The position numbers were made by a program, and so were the translations under genes. A DNA stretch of 53,668 bases from Alphaproteobacteria bacterium (GTDB taxonomy: Bacteria; Pseudomonadota; Alphaproteobacteria; CAAGCB01; CAG-977), in the NCBI GenBank assembly GCA_900768185.1, contig CAAGCB010000014.1, forward strand, positions 1 through 53,668, read 5' to 3'. The notes under the pieces are model-generated. The model did no database searches. It saw only the letters and a list, made by a program, of their open reading frames with translations, and was not told the DNA's origin. Below, piece after piece: positions 1 to 8,413 of this stretch; position 1 is the stretch's first letter, and each line of letters begins with the position of its first letter.

Positions 1-117
1 AAAATCGCAGGGAGCGCAAAATGTTAGGAAATTCGCCGTTTTTTCAAAATAATATTGCAATCAAAAGTCACTTAAAGTATCTTCAAATCAAACGGTCGTT
101 AAATCTGACAACGATTA
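1..117. other. AT-rich island edge, no gene seen
   Basis: I see no coding region, RNA or clear repeat in these first bases. The stretch is AT-rich and leads into the decayed gene fragments that follow. Confidence 0.4.
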
Positions 118-297
118 AGCTGTTGATTTGAAAATATGTTTTTGACGACGCTCGCGTATCGGCGATGGGTTTCAAACCGCTTTGTTCGGACATGCAAAGC
201 TTCGATAACGGCGGGATTTTCATTGTCCTGAGTCGCGTTCATCAAAGGCGTTCTTTTAAGTTCATCGACGGCGTTGACTTCCACGCCTTTGTCGTTG
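118..297 (-). pseudogene. Ankyrin-repeat protein fragment
   Basis: Read on the minus strand, this segment encodes one good ankyrin repeat: a DKGVEVNAVD turn followed by RTPLMNAT and NPAVIEAL, the usual beta-hairpin and first-helix signature. After VIEAL the match to the repeat consensus stops and the frame closes at a stop after about 30 unrelated residues. There is no signal, no second repeat and no convincing start. The fragment abuts and slightly overlaps the tail of a RecQ-like helicase on the other strand. Ankyrin proteins are common as host-interaction proteins in intracellular or host-associated Alphaproteobacteria, but one repeat cannot show a role. I treat it as debris of a larger gene joined to the helicase tail by illegitimate recombination. 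Confidence 0.5.
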
Positions 298-510
298 ACC
301 GAATACTGTCAAGGTTCTGGTCGCGGAGCACGAGAAGAAGGAAGAGCTGCTCGGGCTGTGATGATGTGTACCCATGATAATTCAGGACGCATTCGCCACA
401 CATTTTGCAAAACCAAAGTTGCGGAAGATCAATTTGATGCCGTATGCAAATACATTGCCACCCCACATAATCATCGCAAATTTCTTTTAAGGGCATTGGG
501 AGGAAAGTGA
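288..510 (+). pseudogene. C-terminal fragment of an HUH-RecQ helicase
   Basis: The plus-strand frame carries LSLTEYCQGSGRGARE, then AVMM, HTFCKTK, FDAVCKYI and HNHRKFLL. This parallels the last ~75 residues of the intact HUH-RecQ protein at 9666-11663 (LSLAEYCQGSGRGAREQG, AVMMY, KCFCKTK, FDSVCRYI, NHRRMLS). It covers helicase motif VI and the degenerate zinc-binding tail; everything upstream is missing. Nucleotide similarity begins at about 288 and is clear but not perfect, so this is the tail of a diverged second copy and not a recent duplication. It lies 34 bp from the 3' end of the convergent AAA ATPase gene. Confidence 0.8.
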
Positions 511-544
511 AATCTTTTCTTGCGATTTAATTCGATGAAAATTC

Positions 545-1873
545 TCAGACGTGCTTAGCGTCGTTCAACAACCAGTCAATGACGTTAAGCCGTTTAATCC
601 CTTTCGTTTCTCCGCTTCCGAAGTCCAACGACAGAATGAATTTGGGGTAATTGTCGTCAATGGCTTCCAACGGCGCTAGTTCTCTTTGCAGGGTTGTCGG
701 CTCAAGCGCGTAAAGGGCTACCTGATAATACTCCACTTGTCCGCCGGCTTTTTGCGCGACAAAATCGACTTCCAGATTTTTTCCGGCGGAATAAATTCTT
801 CCGACAGAAACCTTGTAACCGCGACGCAAAAGTTCCAGATAAACGACATTCTCCAAAATATGACCGTAGTCTCCGTTTTTTTGACCGAGCAATGTCCCCC
901 GTAATCCCGTATCAACCACATAATATTTCGCGTTGCTGTCCAGATACTTTTTGCCTTTTATGTCATAGCGTTCGCATTTGTATAAAAGATAACTGTCCAA
1001 CAATCCTTTCAGATAAACATCTATCGACGGAGCGGAAACATTGTATCCGGCAGCTTTTAATCCGCGTTCGATACTTCGCAAAGATGTTTCGTTTCCGATA
1101 TTGTCAAACATATAACGCACGACCGAATCCAATTTATTGGAATCGGCTATATTGAACCGCCGCACAATATCCTTTTGCAAAGTGTTCATATAAACCGTGT
1201 CGTGCAAATAGTCGTTAATCATCTGTTGGTCAAAGGCAAGGTTGACGGTTTGTGGGAAACCGCTTTCCGTTACATACTTGGTATAAATGGTTTGCAGATC
1301 GTTCCGTTTTAAAAAGTCCGCGCGATTTTCGGGAGCTTTAAGACCAATCATATTGTCGTAGGCATTATAGTATTCCGCAAAAGAATACGGCAACATTTTG
1401 ATTTCGACATACCGTCCGCCGAAAACGTTTGCCAAGTCGCTGGAAAACATATACGCGTTTGAACCGGTCAAATAGACATCAACATTGCCTCTTAACCGCA
1501 AAGCATTGGCGACTTGTTCCCAATCTTCCAACAGTTGAATTTCGTCAATGAAAACATAGTTCATCTTTTCTTTTTGAAGACGTTTCAGGATAAAATCCAA
1601 CAGCGTTTCATAAGAACGCAGTCTTTTGTTTTCCGTCAGCGTCAGACCGATTTCTTTTGCTTGCACAGGGTCTTCAAAATTAACGCTGATGATTTGTTCG
1701 TCCGTTGCCAAATTCTTCATTATCAGATTGGCTTGAAACAGTTCCAGCAGTTTCGATTTACCGCAACGCCGAACGCCGGTCACAATCTTGACCAGATCAT
1801 TTTGTCCCGTCCATTTCGACAAATCCTGAAGGTATTTAGGTCTGTCAATAAGCTGTCTCGAAGCGTTTCCCAT
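545..1873 (-). CDS. AAA-family ATPase with DUF4143 domain
   Basis: This 442-residue protein belongs to the bacterial/archaeal AAA + DUF4143 family. The P-loop is GVRRCGKSK (residues 33-41) and the Walker B segment YVFIDEIQ (106-113). The C-terminal third is the DUF4143 region, with an LEVDFVAQK stretch near residue 370 that resembles the acidic-lysine core of PD-(D/E)XK nuclease-like folds. The physiological role of the family is poorly defined; members are scattered, often on islands, and are sometimes linked to defence or toxin-antitoxin loci. The gene is full length with an ATG start and lies alone between the helicase fragment and a broken recombinase. A remnant of a paralogue's C-terminus lies at 13198-13251, so the family seems to be a recurrent part of this element. 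Island cargo is my inference. Confidence 0.85.
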   Translation of the reverse strand: MGNASRQLIDRPKYLQDLSKWTGQNDLVKIVTGVRRCGKSKLLELFQANLIMKNLATDEQIISVNFEDPVQAKEIGLTLTENKRLRSYETLLDFILKRLQKEKMNYVFIDEIQLLEDWEQVANALRLRGNVDVYLTGSNAYMFSSDLANVFGGRYVEIKMLPYSFAEYYNAYDNMIGLKAPENRADFLKRNDLQTIYTKYVTESGFPQTVNLAFDQQMINDYLHDTVYMNTLQKDIVRRFNIADSNKLDSVVRYMFDNIGNETSLRSIERGLKAAGYNVSAPSIDVYLKGLLDSYLLYKCERYDIKGKKYLDSNAKYYVVDTGLRGTLLGQKNGDYGHILENVVYLELLRRGYKVSVGRIYSAGKNLEVDFVAQKAGGQVEYYQVALYALEPTTLQRELAPLEAIDDNYPKFILSLDFGSGETKGIKRLNVIDWLLNDAKHV

Positions 1874-2005
1874 TGAAGAAACTCCTTGTTTGTATAAGCA
1901 TACTATAATTTACAATTTTCTAAAAATCAATGATTTTGTAAAACGCAGTTTGTAAAATTAGAAACTTTATCTGTTTTGAAAAATAAGGATTCCTCTTTTC
2001 AACGC

Positions 2006-2550
2006 TTACCTTACATACAGATAGCTTAAATCCAATCCCTTATAAATAAGTCCGGAATTGACGGTTTCTTGCAGGTTTTCAAGCACGCTTTCGCCGTAAT
2101 GGTCTGCTAACGTTTTACCCTTTGAACTGTCTTCCCACCCACAGATGAGGCAGGCATCGTCTTCCGGTGCGCGGTTGCGGCGGAATTCCGTTCTGACCGT
2201 ATGACGGAAACTGTGAAAGACGTGTTCCGGTGTAAATTTCAATTCAGGCTGTTCTATGCACGCATTCACCGATTCGATAAAGTGACAGAACCACTTGGAC
2301 AGCGGCGCGGACGGAGAAGCGTTTTTTTTGCGTAATGCAGTTTTCGGGATTTTTTTACCGATTTTGATATGATCGAAGATGCTTTTCTTATTATAGTTAT
2401 GCCCGTAAGAATACGGAATATAAGCCGGATTGTTTGCGGCATTCTGCAAGTCGTCAAAATGATTGACCGCATATCGCGACCAAGTCCCAACGGTTCCCGA
2501 ACGACCTTCGCGCGACCGGGGATCTTGTTCGGATAAAGAATATAGCCAAT
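2006..2550 (-). pseudogene. Tyrosine recombinase, internally deleted copy
   Basis: This is a broken paralogue of the intact recombinase at 13322-15151. The downstream part, from SPSAPLSKW through FHSFRHTVRTEF to LENLQETVNSGLIYKGLDL, is almost identical and keeps the HxxR box and putative catalytic tyrosine. The upstream part matches GRAKVV, GRDMRSI and NNxAYIPYSYGH. About 530 bp between them is gone, including the TGARINE catalytic-arginine box and the conserved lysine region. The join lies at about 2325-2335, and small frameshifts occur on both sides. A protein of 147 residues could still be read but cannot be an active recombinase. The N-terminal half is also missing upstream of about 2550. 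Confidence 0.85.
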
Positions 2551-2727
2551 CGCCTGAATCAAAAATTCTTTTCCCGCAAAAACAATGTTAACGATAGACG
2601 GAATAGCAAACAAATTTTCCTTCTTCTACGCAATCGGATACTTAATTTTTCAAACTTCCGACCGGAACAACCAAGATAGCGTTTCAGGATATTTTTGACG
2701 TTTCGGAGAGCGGAAACACAAAAAACT

Positions 2728-2756
2728 TTGCAAAACGGTCTGAAACGGAATAATCT
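2728..2756 (+). promoter_or_regulatory. Putative sigma-70 promoter of hup
   Basis: A TTGCAA box (2728-2733) and a TAATCT box (2751-2756) are 17 bp apart and end about 35 bp before the hup start. The call rests on spacing and similarity to the consensus only. Confidence 0.4.
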
Positions 2757-2790
2757 GTACTTCCGTTTATATTTAAAATGGAGTTGCATT

Positions 2791-3063
2791 ATGAACAAAG
2801 CAGAATTAGCGGCTGAAATCGCGAAGAACACCGGCTTAACGAAAGTTGATGCCGAACGAGCGACGGAAGCTCTTTTGAAGACGGTTGCTACGACCTTGAA
2901 AAAAGGCGGCAAAGTTCGCTTGGTCGGCTTTGGCACGTTCAGCGTAGCGCAGCGCGCAGCAACGAACGGTCGCAATCCGCGCACGGGTGCGGAAATCAAG
3001 ATTCCGGCTTCCAAACAGCCGAAATTCAAAGCGGGCAAATGTTTGAAAGACGCTTTGAATTAA
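2791..3063 (+). CDS. hup: HU family DNA-binding protein
   Basis: This 90-residue HU-type nucleoid protein is complete: an N-terminal helical dimerisation region (MNKAELAAEIAKNTGL), the GFGTFSV strand, the DNA-binding arm RNPRTGAEIKIPAS with its conserved proline and RNP motif, and the C-terminal helix ending KDALN. HU dimers bend and compact DNA and assist replication and recombination. I chose the ATG preceded by GGAG, because upstream extension of the frame has no support. The penultimate region reads AGKCLKD; a displaced copy of the same 17 codons at 6187-6240 reads AGKSLKD. This suggests that the present 3' end arrived with an inserted element. The normal terminator is not directly behind the gene but at 4888 and in decayed form at 6260. 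Confidence 0.95.
   Translation: MNKAELAAEIAKNTGLTKVDAERATEALLKTVATTLKKGGKVRLVGFGTFSVAQRAATNGRNPRTGAEIKIPASKQPKFKAGKCLKDALN
3010..3063 (+). repeat. hup 3'-end repeat A (putative attachment core)
   Basis: The last 17 codons plus stop of hup. The same 54 bp recur at 6187-6240 with three silent or conservative differences, and the last four codons recur at 4855-4866. The copies bracket the DUF262 and Fic genes, as expected for one end of an element that integrates into a gene's 3' end and supplies a substitute tail. Confidence 0.65.
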
Positions 3064-3086
3064 ATTAATTAAGGAGGCGCATAACT

Positions 3087-4817
3087 ATGAAAGCTGGAGA
3101 AATTTTAATTAGTGGGATCTTCAACGGATCGCGCCTCCTTGAGGTGCCATTTTACCAGCGAGCCTATGTGTGGCAGGAAGAACAATGGGAACGTTTGCTT
3201 GAGGATTTGAAATACGTTACCAAAATCCGGCAACAGTATTTCATGGGATCGATCATTCTTAAAAGCGGAAGAACACTAAATACGTGGGAAAAGTACTCTG
3301 AATGCAGGGTCGTTATTGATGGACAACAGAGGTTGACCACATTGCTAATCTTTATGAAAGCTCTCTGCCTGAAGAAAAACGAGAATGATCTCTTTGAAAG
3401 AGATTTTATCCTTGAAGATGGCTCTATAGCTTTACGTCATGGTCAAAATGATGTTGAGGCGTTTAAGAAGGTCGTCGAAGCAAAAACTGCTTCACCTATT
3501 GATAACATCAAGCCTAAGTCACAGATTATAGATGCGTTTAATTACTTCTGTGAAAACATTGAACCCGACTTATATGATCGATCGACAATCCGGAAGAATT
3601 TGCAGTTTGTTTGTATCGACTTAGCCGAGGATGAAGACGAACAGCAGGTTTTTGATACCATCAATTCGTTGGGCGTGAGATTGACTACGGCAGAGCTTCT
3701 GAAAAACTATTTCTTTAACCAGAATAACGTAGACGAATACAAACAAAAATGGCTGGACGTATTTGAAAAGGATGATGAAGCCAAAACCTATTGGGATACG
3801 GAGATTGAGGCAGGTCGCATTCGTAGAAGCATGATAGATTTGTTCTTCGATTCCTATTTTCAGATTTTTGTTCAGGATAGCCGCTACAGTGTACTCACCG
3901 AAGATAAGCAGATGTATGACCGGGTTGATCGTTTGGCAAAGTCCTACCAGCATTTTATCAACAAATACTGCAACGGGGATAAGAACGTAATTTTATCCTC
4001 TCTAAAAGAATATGCAGAATGCTTCAGGGAGAGCTTTGATCCTTCTTGCTGTGAAAGAAGCATGCCCGCAACCTATGGAATTGATCGGCTTAATGTTCTT
4101 ATCTTCGGATTGAAAAACACGACGATGATTCCGTATGTTCTGTATCTCGCTAAGAACGTCACGAATCAGAACGAGTTTAATCAGATATGTAGAGTGCTGG
4201 AAAGCTATATAATGCGGAGAATAGTCGTTCATGCCACGACAAAAAACTATAATCGACTGTATACATCATTAATCCTGAACCAGATTTGTGACGCAAAGTC
4301 TCTCTTAGATCGATTGTCTAACGTTAATGACAGTACGATATTTGTACCTACAGACACAGATCTTGAAAATGGGTTTAAGAACACAAAGTTATATAACCTT
4401 CAAACAAAAGGAATTCTTTACTTCATCGAGAGTGGCATAAGACCTGCAAATAGTGCCACGGCATTACTTGGTTTCGATGGATATAGCCTTGAACACCTGT
4501 TACCAAAGAAATGGAGGAACAACTGGCCGACCTGTGAAAATGATGAGACCGCAAGAGAGAGGGACTCTAAACTTCTGACGATTGGCAACCTTGCCATTAT
4601 TACTCAATCGCTGAACGCATCTATCCGAGATTCTGACTGGGTAACCAAGAAGGAAGGCAAAAAGAATAAACCAGGCTTAATTCTTTGCGCCGCAGGGTTG
4701 AATACGCTGAAAGAAGCACTAACTAAGACTGACTGGAATGAAGCAGAAATCGATGCTCGCGCACATTGGCTTTATGAGGAAGCGGCTAAATTGTGGAAAA
4801 TTTATGATATTCTCTAA
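3087..4817 (+). CDS. DUF262/DUF1524 GmrSD-type restriction-like protein
   Basis: This 576-residue protein has the two-domain layout of the GmrSD group of type IV (modification-dependent) restriction enzymes. The N-terminal DUF262 domain carries VPFYQRAYVW near residue 25 and VIDGQQRLTT (DGQQR at 78-82), which in this family is the ParB-like nucleotide-hydrolysing site. The C-terminal DUF1524 domain carries SLEHLLPKKW, with His470 as the likely nuclease histidine, followed by GNLAII and SLNASIRDSDW. Relatives cut DNA with modified bases or act in other phage-defence systems. A strong ribosome-binding site (AAGGAGG) lies at 3070-3077, before the ATG. The gene sits inside hup-tail repeats and has lower GC than the core genes, so horizontal acquisition is likely. 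Its target is unknown. Confidence 0.85.
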   Translation: MKAGEILISGIFNGSRLLEVPFYQRAYVWQEEQWERLLEDLKYVTKIRQQYFMGSIILKSGRTLNTWEKYSECRVVIDGQQRLTTLLIFMKALCLKKNENDLFERDFILEDGSIALRHGQNDVEAFKKVVEAKTASPIDNIKPKSQIIDAFNYFCENIEPDLYDRSTIRKNLQFVCIDLAEDEDEQQVFDTINSLGVRLTTAELLKNYFFNQNNVDEYKQKWLDVFEKDDEAKTYWDTEIEAGRIRRSMIDLFFDSYFQIFVQDSRYSVLTEDKQMYDRVDRLAKSYQHFINKYCNGDKNVILSSLKEYAECFRESFDPSCCERSMPATYGIDRLNVLIFGLKNTTMIPYVLYLAKNVTNQNEFNQICRVLESYIMRRIVVHATTKNYNRLYTSLILNQICDAKSLLDRLSNVNDSTIFVPTDTDLENGFKNTKLYNLQTKGILYFIESGIRPANSATALLGFDGYSLEHLLPKKWRNNWPTCENDETARERDSKLLTIGNLAIITQSLNASIRDSDWVTKKEGKKNKPGLILCAAGLNTLKEALTKTDWNEAEIDARAHWLYEEAAKLWKIYDIL

Positions 4818-4854
4818 AACTCATAAAAAGCATAGTCTTTAAATGCCTAAAAAT

Positions 4855-4916
4855 GCTTTGAACTAAAACCTGTTCAAAAACAGAAAAAGGCGTGTCCGAC
4901 GGACGCGCCTTTTTTT
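4855..4916 (+). repeat. hup 3'-end repeat B with terminator
   Basis: The segment starts with the last three codons and stop of hup (GCT TTG AAC TAA) and continues through ttcaaaaacag into the hairpin terminator. The same succession occurs at 6229-6290. No hup codons precede it, so this copy is the outer half of a split site lying between the DUF262 and Fic modules. Confidence 0.6.
4888..4916 (+). terminator. Rho-independent terminator
   Basis: A 9-10 bp stem (aggcgtgtcc / ggacgcgcct, one G-T pair) with a GAC loop is followed by seven T. It would end transcripts from hup and the DUF262 gene. A mutated copy lies at 6260-6290. Confidence 0.8.
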
Positions 4917-5044
4917 GATGTTGCCAATTTAGAGCGTCACAGAGCAAACAGACACTTGCCGCAAAAACGTTTTACGGGTAAATTTATAAGTGGCTCCGCT
5001 TTTTAACACAGTCAGAATTACAGAGTAGTAGTGAGGTGAAGGTG

Positions 5045-6148
5045 GTGGACAAAGATCCGTTCAAAGAATATATCAGGGAGTCCGAACCTGACAAGCGGGA
5101 CAAAGGCTATGCATGGCATACCGCGATCGGTCTGCAGGCGGTTGACGGGCTTAAGACATCCGAATACTTGGTACACACCGCCGTCCGCAACATTGAGGGG
5201 GAGATTTCTTTTGAAGAAGCAAATGCGCTTCTGCAAAGCTATTATGAAGAAAATCCTTCACATGATGCAAACAATCGTACCGAGGAAGCGGATAAAGTAT
5301 CAGCAAGAATCGCGGCGCTTCTTTCGGAAAAGGCTTTCAGCTTTACTCCGAACGAGTATCTTTCCATTCACAAAAAGCTGTTTACCGGCATCTATTCTCA
5401 CGCCGGACGGATTCGGGACTATAACATAACTAAAAAGGAATGGGTGCTTGACGGTGCAACAGTGCTTTACGGCAGTGCCACGGAATTGAAAGACACGTTG
5501 GATTATGACATCTCGAGAGAGAAGAAGTTTTCTTATAAAAATCTTTCGATGAATGAGATCATTCATCATCTTGCAACGTTTATATCCGGACTGTGGCAGA
5601 TTCATATGTTCGGCGAGGGAAACACCAGAACGACGGCGGTGTTTTTTATCAAGTACCTGCGCACGCTCGGCTTTGATGTTACAAACGATATTTTCGCGGA
5701 GAATGCGTGGTATTTCCGTAATTCCCTTGTCCGGGCAAACTATAACGACTTAAAGAACGGTATCCATGAAACGACGGAGTTTCTGGAATTGTTCCTGCAA
5801 AACCTTTTGCTGAACGAGAAACACCCGCTTCATAACCGAACTTTGAGAATCAACGGAACGCTTAAAGCTCCTGAAAAAGTGAACATTGAGGATAAAAAAG
5901 CGAACATTGAACGTGAAAAAGTGAACATTCAAAAGTCGTTCACCGCCAAAACAGCCTCCCATGTTTGCAAATTGCTCGAAGAAATCGGGTTTCAAACGAT
6001 CTTCGGAAGGTCGGATGTTCAGAAAATTCTTGCCCTGAAGCCGACCAGAAGCACCGCTTTGCTGAAAGAAATGACGGATAAAGGATTGATCGAACCGGTT
6101 ACCGGCCTCGGAAAAGGAAAGTGCAGATTCGTACAGCATAAAGGGTAA
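5045..6148 (+). CDS. Fic family protein with C-terminal winged-helix
   Basis: Fic enzymes transfer AMP or other nucleotide parts from nucleotides to target hydroxyl groups. The core motif here is HMFGEGNTRTT (His187 in this numbering), a good match to HxFxEGNxR. Upstream, GEISFEEANALLQSYYEE near residue 50 resembles the small helical segment found N-terminal to Fic domains in this subgroup. The region at 275-300 holds three copies of a KVNIE/KANIE heptad, and the last 65 residues look like a winged helix (SDVQKILALKPTRSTALLKEM), so DNA binding is likely. Start choice is open: GTG codons lie at 5036, 5042 and 5045; I took 5045 because it leaves 8 bases after GAGG. It could be a toxin, a self-regulated AMPylator or a defence protein; no separate antitoxin gene is visible. 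Confidence 0.85.
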   Translation: MDKDPFKEYIRESEPDKRDKGYAWHTAIGLQAVDGLKTSEYLVHTAVRNIEGEISFEEANALLQSYYEENPSHDANNRTEEADKVSARIAALLSEKAFSFTPNEYLSIHKKLFTGIYSHAGRIRDYNITKKEWVLDGATVLYGSATELKDTLDYDISREKKFSYKNLSMNEIIHHLATFISGLWQIHMFGEGNTRTTAVFFIKYLRTLGFDVTNDIFAENAWYFRNSLVRANYNDLKNGIHETTEFLELFLQNLLLNEKHPLHNRTLRINGTLKAPEKVNIEDKKANIEREKVNIQKSFTAKTASHVCKLLEEIGFQTIFGRSDVQKILALKPTRSTALLKEMTDKGLIEPVTGLGKGKCRFVQHKG

Positions 6149-6186
6149 AGCGAAAGGCTTGTTTCATCTCTTAAAGAACTCCAGTT

Positions 6187-6240
6187 TCAAAACAGCCGAA
6201 ATTCAAAGCGGGCAAAAGTTTGAAAGACGCTTTGAACTAA
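6187..6240 (+). repeat. hup 3'-end repeat C (displaced gene tail)
   Basis: These 54 bp encode, in frame, the last 17 residues and stop of an HU protein (ending KSLKDALN) without any upstream hup sequence. They differ from the tail of the intact gene at three positions. The hup-type terminator follows in decayed form at 6260-6290. It is best explained as the original 3' end of hup, pushed about 3.1 kb downstream by insertion of the DUF262 and Fic genes. Confidence 0.75.
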
Positions 6241-6299
6241 ACCGGTTCAAAAACAGATAAAGGCGTGTCCGACCGGGTTCGACTTTTTTATATTTTAGC

Positions 6300-7139
6300 T
6301 ATGATCGAACAAAATCATCAAAAATTAGCAAATTTCATTTTATAAAATTCAAAAAATAGCATATCCTATCCGCATCAAAGGCATACGCAATGAACACGGA
6401 AAAATTAGTTCAAAGTTTATTTCTTGCAACTAATTTGAAACTAAGTTGCAACCTGTTTAGCACCACATAACTTTCGTCCGAGCGCATTATTTTCACCCCG
6501 AATCGATGTGAGCGAGAGGCAAAAACACCCTTCCGTGAACTGTACCCCGAAAATTGCCAGCGCAATCTTCGGGACTCTTTTTTTACTGTCCAATTTTCGG
6601 GGTACAGTTCACCAGGATCCTTTTTTAGGTATTTTTGACACCCGAAAAATCATTGTTTGTCGTCATTCTGCCCGTGATGGTAGCGCAGGAAAAGCAAAGT
6701 CAAAAATAACTTATAATCGTCTTATTTGACCACACACGTTATTTTCCGAGAAAAATACCTTTATCGTCCTTCCAGTCGTTCGCGCGTAAGAAAAAACAAA
6801 AAATAGGTATGGATCTGTAAAAACAGAAAAAGATAAAACAAAAAAATAATCTGCAACGACACAAATTTTTTTATGATATTTATCATAAAAAAATTAGCCA
6901 AGAGTTTTGATGAAAATGCCGTTTTAATGACGAAACGAGAAGCGAACACTCTGAAAAGACAGGTGAAAATTTTTTAAATTTTGATTTGACTTTTACCGTC
7001 AAAAATGGCTGCACTAAGTCGAAAACGCTTTTTCCAGCCCCAAAATCAGAATTTTCTTCGTGTTCTCAATTCCCATTTTTCTCATTCCTTTTCAAAAACC
7101 GTCCCCGTTCGTTTCGTCCGGCGGGACGCGATCCGGACC
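6300..7139. other. Gene-free AT-rich interval with palindromes
   Basis: No convincing gene is present in about 840 bp. It contains an inverted repeat ttgcaact/agttgcaa near 6423-6450, a 22-bp perfect inverted repeat pair (6535-6612, listed separately), a tataat box at about 6710, and an AT palindrome of 13-15 bp arms around tatcataaaaaaa near 6864-6896. Because a rolling-circle-type initiator gene ends at 7140, part of this interval might hold a replication origin. I cannot identify a nick site. Confidence 0.4.
6535..6612. mobile_element. MITE-like remnant with IS3/IS150-type ends
   Basis: Perfect 22-bp inverted repeats at 6535-6556 and 6591-6612 enclose 34 bp. The outer sequence tgaactgtaccccgaaaatt and the inner extension ggacagt on the right arm resemble the terminal repeats of IS150-group IS3 elements (TGTACTG..CCCCAAAA..TTGGACA type). 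No transposase sequence lies between the ends. I read it as an IS with its interior deleted, or a MITE. A target duplication is not obvious. A long hairpin acting as a terminator is the alternative. Confidence 0.5.
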
Positions 7140-8366
7140 TTACGCCGCTTCATCGACGAACTTGTAGCGTTCCCGCGACCGTTCAACCTTTTCGGGACGT
7201 TTTTTGTCGTCCTCCAACGTCCGCAAAACCAGCCGCATCAGCACCAAAACAGAATGTTCGTCATAAATGCCGCGGTTCCTCAGAACCGACAGCGACAACA
7301 CGTCGCCCGCTATCCGCTTGATCCCTTTTTCCGACAGTTCCGAACGCTTCCCCGTCACATACCGCCCCGTCGCCACCCCGAACCGTTCGCAACAAAAACA
7401 TCGCCGGACAAACGTATAAAGCGGGTGATAAGCCCAGCGGCTCCGGTTCCGGTCTTGCGGGTTCGGAACGGTCAGACGCCTGATGTTCATCGCTTCGCTG
7501 ATCAGTTCGTTGCGGTATTCCTCGAACTGTTCAAACGTCAAAATCGAACGGTTGCGCAAAAATTCAGAAAAAAAGCGTATCTCGAACCGGTACACGTCCT
7601 TTTTCGCTTCCATGCCCCAAAGCTTGTAAAAATACGTCTTGCCCGACGCCTGCCGGATCTCTTTCGCTTTGTCGTAAATTTGCAGTTGAAGGCTGTTCTT
7701 CGTCCCGATCGTCAGCGTGTCGAATCGCCCTTCTTGGATATACATCGACAGCATTTCGTCCTGACGCACCTTGCACCGCGACGGAACGACCAGCCCGTCC
7801 AAAATCGACGGGCGCAAACATTCGGAAAAACGCTTCGAATAAAAGTCCGCCGCCACGTCAACGCGGCTTAAACGCTGCCAGTCGTCGCCGACCGGCTGTG
7901 ATATGTACGACAAAATGTTGCGCACCGACGCGCGCAAAACGTCGATCCCCCATTCGCACAGCCCAGCCGACAAATAACGCACAGAAACCGACCATTCGTT
8001 TTCCGGATTCGAAATCATAAAAATGAAATCGTCGTTCTGAACCAGATAGCGAAAGCCTTTCGCCGCGTGATCGCAAACCTGAAATTCGATCTTGCCCAAA
8101 TGAAACGGCAAAGTGACCGAGTGGCGCGCCTCTTTCGCTTCCGCCGACTTCTTTTCCAGCTGCTCGACAAAGTCCGCGTTCAGCCGGACGTTGAAACATT
8201 CCTGAACGGAATCGTATCCTTGCCACAAAAATTTGAAATAACCCGCTTCCGGCTCCGTGTCGGCAACGTCCCGCAATCGCTTCAACGCCGGCTTGTATTT
8301 CATGCACCCCCTATTAGACGACGGGGGCGCCGTCCGTTCCTTGCCAGTTTCTTCGATTCTCGCCAT
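7140..8366 (-). CDS. Replication initiator, Rep_trans-like family
   Basis: This 408-residue protein shows features of the replication initiation factor (Rep_trans, PF02486-like) family that nicks origins of rolling-circle plasmids, filamentous phages such as CTX (RstA) and some integrative elements. Visible motifs are SRVDVAADF near residue 165, the LTIGTKNSLQLQIYDKAKEI segment near 217-237 (the family's iGxxxS...iYDKxxE) and YRFEIRFF near 260. Length fits the family. The ATG was chosen for the AGGAAAGG seven bases upstream. The gene is clearly GC-richer than its neighbours, so it probably came from a different source. It is the second putative HUH/nicking initiator on the island beside the HUH-RecQ fusion. 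No mobilisation or coat genes accompany it. Confidence 0.75.
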   Translation of the reverse strand: MARIEETGKERTAPPSSNRGCMKYKPALKRLRDVADTEPEAGYFKFLWQGYDSVQECFNVRLNADFVEQLEKKSAEAKEARHSVTLPFHLGKIEFQVCDHAAKGFRYLVQNDDFIFMISNPENEWSVSVRYLSAGLCEWGIDVLRASVRNILSYISQPVGDDWQRLSRVDVAADFYSKRFSECLRPSILDGLVVPSRCKVRQDEMLSMYIQEGRFDTLTIGTKNSLQLQIYDKAKEIRQASGKTYFYKLWGMEAKKDVYRFEIRFFSEFLRNRSILTFEQFEEYRNELISEAMNIRRLTVPNPQDRNRSRWAYHPLYTFVRRCFCCERFGVATGRYVTGKRSELSEKGIKRIAGDVLSLSVLRNRGIYDEHSVLVLMRLVLRTLEDDKKRPEKVERSRERYKFVDEAA

Positions 8367-8413
8367 GGCTAAACCTTTCCTGCCGTTGCCAACAGAAAAA
8401 ATTTAGCACCTCA

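Noticed and set aside
6508..6729. Small plus-strand frame of 73 codons
   Set aside because: It runs through the inverted-repeat element, has no ribosome-binding site, and its sequence is explained by the IS-like ends.
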